Assembly (NCBI RefSeq): GCF_900104485.1
Contig: NZ_FMXQ01000004.1
Location: 186,001 to 250,000 of the forward strand
Source: Bauldia litoralis
GTDB lineage: Bacteria; Pseudomonadota; Alphaproteobacteria; Rhizobiales; Kaistiaceae
Reading direction: 5' to 3'
DNA: 64,000 nt
Part shown: in pieces, positions 61,762-64,000 of the stretch
Layout of the letters: every line of letters starts with the position of its first letter
Numbering within the stretch: the first letter of the stretch is position 1
Notes under the pieces: generated by a model
Told to the model about the DNA's origin: nothing
The model's input: the letters and a program-made list of their open reading frames with translations, nothing else
Database searches by the model: none
Made by a program: the position numbers and the translations under genes

Positions 61762-61853
61762 TGGGGCACCATCATCCGGCGGCCGGGCATCGGCTGGACA
61801 GGACGGGGCGGGGCTTTTAGTTTCGCGGGCCACAATCGAACGGAAACGCCTCA

Positions 61854-62822
61854 ATGCCGCTCGTTCTTCTCTCCGGCCAGATCCACGATGACGGCATGGC
61901 CGTTTTCGAAGCCCGGCCGGATGTCACCATCCGCGAGATGGAGGACAACGAGGCGGCGACATTCATGCGCGACCTGCCGGACGCCGATGCGCTGCTTATC
62001 CGGACGTCGCTCCTGCCGGCAGAGGCGATCGCCGTCGCCGACCGTTTGCGCGTCGTTTCGCGCCATGGTGTCGGCTACGACAACATCCCGGTCGACGCGC
62101 TGACCGCCAAGGGTGTCCCGCTGGCGCTGGCGGTGGGGGCGAATGCCGATTCCGTCGCCGAGCACGTTTTCTACCTGATCCTGTCGATCGCCAAGGGCGG
62201 ACCGGCCAACGATGCCGCCGTGCGCAACGGCGAATGGAATGTCCGCAACCGGATGCCGGCTTTCGATATCGGCGGACGCACCCTGCTGCTGATCGGCTTC
62301 GGCCGGGTCGGTCGGTCGGTGACGCGGATCGCGAAGGCCTTTTCCATGCGGGTCATCGCCTTCGATCCGGCGGTCGGCGCTGAAGCGATGGCGGAGGCGG
62401 GAGTCGAGAAGACCGACGACTGGCGTGACGTGCTGGCCGAAGTCGACGTCGTCTCCCTGCATACGCCGCGCCTGCCCGAGACCGAGAACATGATCGGCGC
62501 CGCCGAATTGCGATCGATGAAGTCGGATGCCATCCTGATCAACACCTCGCGCGGCGGACTGATCGATGAATATGCCCTGGCGCTTGCGCTGCAGAAGGGG
62601 CAACTGGCCGGTGCCGGCATCGATACCTTTGCCGACGAGCCGCCGCCCGGCGCCAGCCCGCTGCTGAATTGCGAGCGCGCCATCCTCAGCCCCCATATCG
62701 CCGGGCTGACCCGCGAGGCAGGGGCGCGGCTCAGCGTCTATGCGGCCCGCAACGTGCTGGCCGCCATCGACGGCCAACTCGATCCCGCTGTCGTCGTCAA
62801 TCCTTCGGTGCTCACGACATGA
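61854..62822 (+). CDS. D-2-hydroxyacid dehydrogenase family protein
   Basis: This 322-residue dehydrogenase has GFGRVG, the Arg in INTSRGGLID, the Glu in FADEPPP and the His in SPHIAGLTREA. It lies 92 bp after the small membrane protein gene and overlaps the next Gfo/Idh/MocA gene by 4 bp (ATGA), so the pair acts together. It is the fourth D-2-hydroxyacid dehydrogenase in the window. Confidence 0.9.
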   Translation: MPLVLLSGQIHDDGMAVFEARPDVTIREMEDNEAATFMRDLPDADALLIRTSLLPAEAIAVADRLRVVSRHGVGYDNIPVDALTAKGVPLALAVGANADSVAEHVFYLILSIAKGGPANDAAVRNGEWNVRNRMPAFDIGGRTLLLIGFGRVGRSVTRIAKAFSMRVIAFDPAVGAEAMAEAGVEKTDDWRDVLAEVDVVSLHTPRLPETENMIGAAELRSMKSDAILINTSRGGLIDEYALALALQKGQLAGAGIDTFADEPPPGASPLLNCERAILSPHIAGLTREAGARLSVYAARNVLAAIDGQLDPAVVVNPSVLTT

Positions 62823-63946
62823 AGAGACTGGGTGTTGGTCTGGTTGGCAGCGGCTTCATGGGTCGCAGCCACGCTCATGCCTTCCGCGCGGCGGCGGGCG
62901 TCTTCGACCTGCCGATGGCGCCGACGCTGGAACTCCTCGCCGATGTCAACGAGACGGTCGCGGCCAGGGCGGCCGACGCTCTCGGTTTCAACCGCTCCAC
63001 CGGCGACTGGAAGGCGCTGGTTGCCGATCCGGCCGTCGACCTTGTCGACATCACCACCCCGAACACCCTGCACAAGCCGATCGCGCTGGCCGCGATCGAA
63101 GCCGGCAAGCCGGTCTATTGCGAGAAGCCGCTGGCGCCCAACGCGCTGGAAGCCAAGCGGATGGTCGACGCCGCCGAGCGTAAGGGCGTCAAGACGGCGG
63201 TTGGCTTCAACTACCTGAAGAATCCGATGGTGGCGCTGGCTCGCGAGATCGTCGCCAGCGGCGAGATCGGCGAGGTGGTGTCCTTCCGCGGCATCCATGC
63301 CGAGGACTACATGACCGATCCGAAGGCGCCGTTCACCTGGCGGCTCGACGCCGCCGGCGGTCACGGCGTCGTGGCCGATCTCGGCAGCCACATCATCTCG
63401 ATCGCCCGCTTCGTCGTTGGGCCGATCGAGTCGGTGGTTGGACAGATCCGGACGGTGACCGACAAGCGTCCGTCGGGGCCGGGGGCGAGCGAAATGCGCG
63501 CCGTCGAGGTCGATGACGAGGCGCGGGCGCTGGTCCGCTTTGCCGGAGGCGCAACCGGGTCGCTCGAGGCTTCCTGGGTGGCCGCCGGCCGCAAGATGAT
63601 GCTCGCCTTCGAGGTCACTGGCACGAAGGGCACGATCGCCGTCGATCACGAGCGTTTCAACGAATTGCAGCTCTATACGGTCGGCCAGCCGGGCGGTCGC
63701 GAGGGCTTCAAGACCATCCTGGCCGGGCCGCAGCACGACTCCTACAAGGAGTTCTGCCCGGCGCCCGGCCACCAGCTCGGCTTCAACGACATCAAGACCA
63801 TCGAGGTCAAGGCGCTGATTACCGCCCTGGCCGGCGGCAAGGCATTCATGCCGGATTTCCGCGAGGCCTGGGAAATCCAGCGGGTCGTCGACGCCATCGT
63901 CCAGTCGGCGCGGGAGGAGCGCTGGCTGGCGGTGACGGAGATCTAG
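62819..63946 (+). CDS. Gfo/Idh/MocA family oxidoreductase
   Basis: This 375-residue enzyme has GLVGSGFMGRSHAHAF, CEKPLAPNALEA with the EKP Lys and DLGSHIISIARFVVG in the substrate domain. It is a paralogue of 39073-40239. The ATG at 62819 overlaps the stop of the previous gene; the longer upstream frame is a shadow. It likely oxidises a sugar or inositol. Confidence 0.92.
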   Translation: MKRLGVGLVGSGFMGRSHAHAFRAAAGVFDLPMAPTLELLADVNETVAARAADALGFNRSTGDWKALVADPAVDLVDITTPNTLHKPIALAAIEAGKPVYCEKPLAPNALEAKRMVDAAERKGVKTAVGFNYLKNPMVALAREIVASGEIGEVVSFRGIHAEDYMTDPKAPFTWRLDAAGGHGVVADLGSHIISIARFVVGPIESVVGQIRTVTDKRPSGPGASEMRAVEVDDEARALVRFAGGATGSLEASWVAAGRKMMLAFEVTGTKGTIAVDHERFNELQLYTVGQPGGREGFKTILAGPQHDSYKEFCPAPGHQLGFNDIKTIEVKALITALAGGKAFMPDFREAWEIQRVVDAIVQSAREERWLAVTEI

Positions 63947-63985
63947 GGCGACCGCGCAGCATTCAATTCGAGGGAGCGAACAAGG

Positions 63986-64000
63986 ATGAGCAAGACCATC
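63986..64000 (+). CDS. Start of a further gene, cut by the window end
   Basis: An ATG preceded by GAGGGAGCG (63971-63979) begins MSKTI. It follows the oxidoreductase by 39 bp, so it probably continues the operon. Nothing can be said about the product. Confidence 0.55.

Noticed and set aside
1-64000. tRNA, rRNA, CRISPR arrays, insertion sequences or phage genes
   Set aside because: No cloverleaf with CCA-type end, rRNA-like segment, regularly spaced repeat, transposase or integrase motif was noticed in any intergenic region. A covariance-model or repeat search would be needed to exclude them formally.

Overview
The window is GC-rich DNA with tightly packed genes, GTG starts and many 1-20 bp stop/start overlaps. 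Its content looks like an alphaproteobacterium, probably Hyphomicrobiales (Rhizobiales): several sugar ABC importers with twin-arginine or Sec-exported binding proteins, Gfo/Idh/MocA oxidoreductases, AP-endonuclease-2 type sugar isomerases, D-2-hydroxyacid dehydrogenases and GntR, DeoR and ROK regulators. The organism assignment is inference. I saw no rRNA, tRNA, CRISPR array, phage gene or insertion sequence. The whole window reads as an accessory catabolic region.

Layout. 1-4995: a D-2-hydroxyacid dehydrogenase (cut by the window start), a divergent GntR/FCD regulator, and a family-1 sugar ABC importer without its own ATPase; copies of TTGTAAACAA/G lie in both promoter regions. 4996-5472: a non-coding palindromic repeat. 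5473-8657: an acid-sugar degradation set (enolase-superfamily dehydratase, D-2-hydroxyacid dehydrogenase, HpcH/HpaI aldolase). 8682-14414 (minus): an operon with an E1alpha-E1beta-lipoyl fusion, a shortened E2-like protein without its catalytic His, an Ldh2-type oxidoreductase and two SDR proteins that both have Phe for the catalytic Tyr. 14643-20980: an MlrC-like M81 protein, two GMC oxidoreductases and an amidase.

21256-27484: an operon with a FGGY kinase, a 28-codon ORF, small and large subunits resembling N,N-dimethylformamidase, an SDR and an M20 hydrolase. 27786-32199: a complete family-1 sugar importer (binding protein, two permeases, ATPase). 32233-34265: a DeoR repressor and a divergent SDR. 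A shared box, AACATWAACG, lies in three promoter regions here. 34297-43090: a ROK repressor with a binding protein that lacks a signal peptide; divergently, a sugar isomerase, an RbsB/A/C-type importer, a Gfo/Idh/MocA oxidoreductase and an ABM-domain protein. 43138-49945: RidA, two glycerophosphodiester-phosphodiesterase-family proteins and an Ugp-like importer.

50200-56041: an inositol-monophosphatase-family enzyme, a membrane cNMP-domain protein, an aldo/keto reductase, another D-2-hydroxyacid dehydrogenase and two TIM-barrel isomerases, ended by strong hairpins. 56205-61761: a mixed operon with a 3-hydroxyisobutyrate-dehydrogenase-like enzyme, three methyltransferases (one a stand-alone Hen1-type RNA methyltransferase domain), an APH-family kinase, a non-canonical enolase and a small membrane protein. 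61854-64000: a further hydroxyacid dehydrogenase, a Gfo/Idh/MocA oxidoreductase and the first codons of another gene.

Together the genes suggest uptake and oxidation of sugars, sugar acids and N-substituted or amide compounds under local repressors. The most unusual parts are the E1-lipoyl fusion with an inactive E2, the two Tyr-to-Phe SDRs, the DMFase-like operon, the ROK plus cytosolic binding-protein pair, and the Hen1/kinase/enolase operon.
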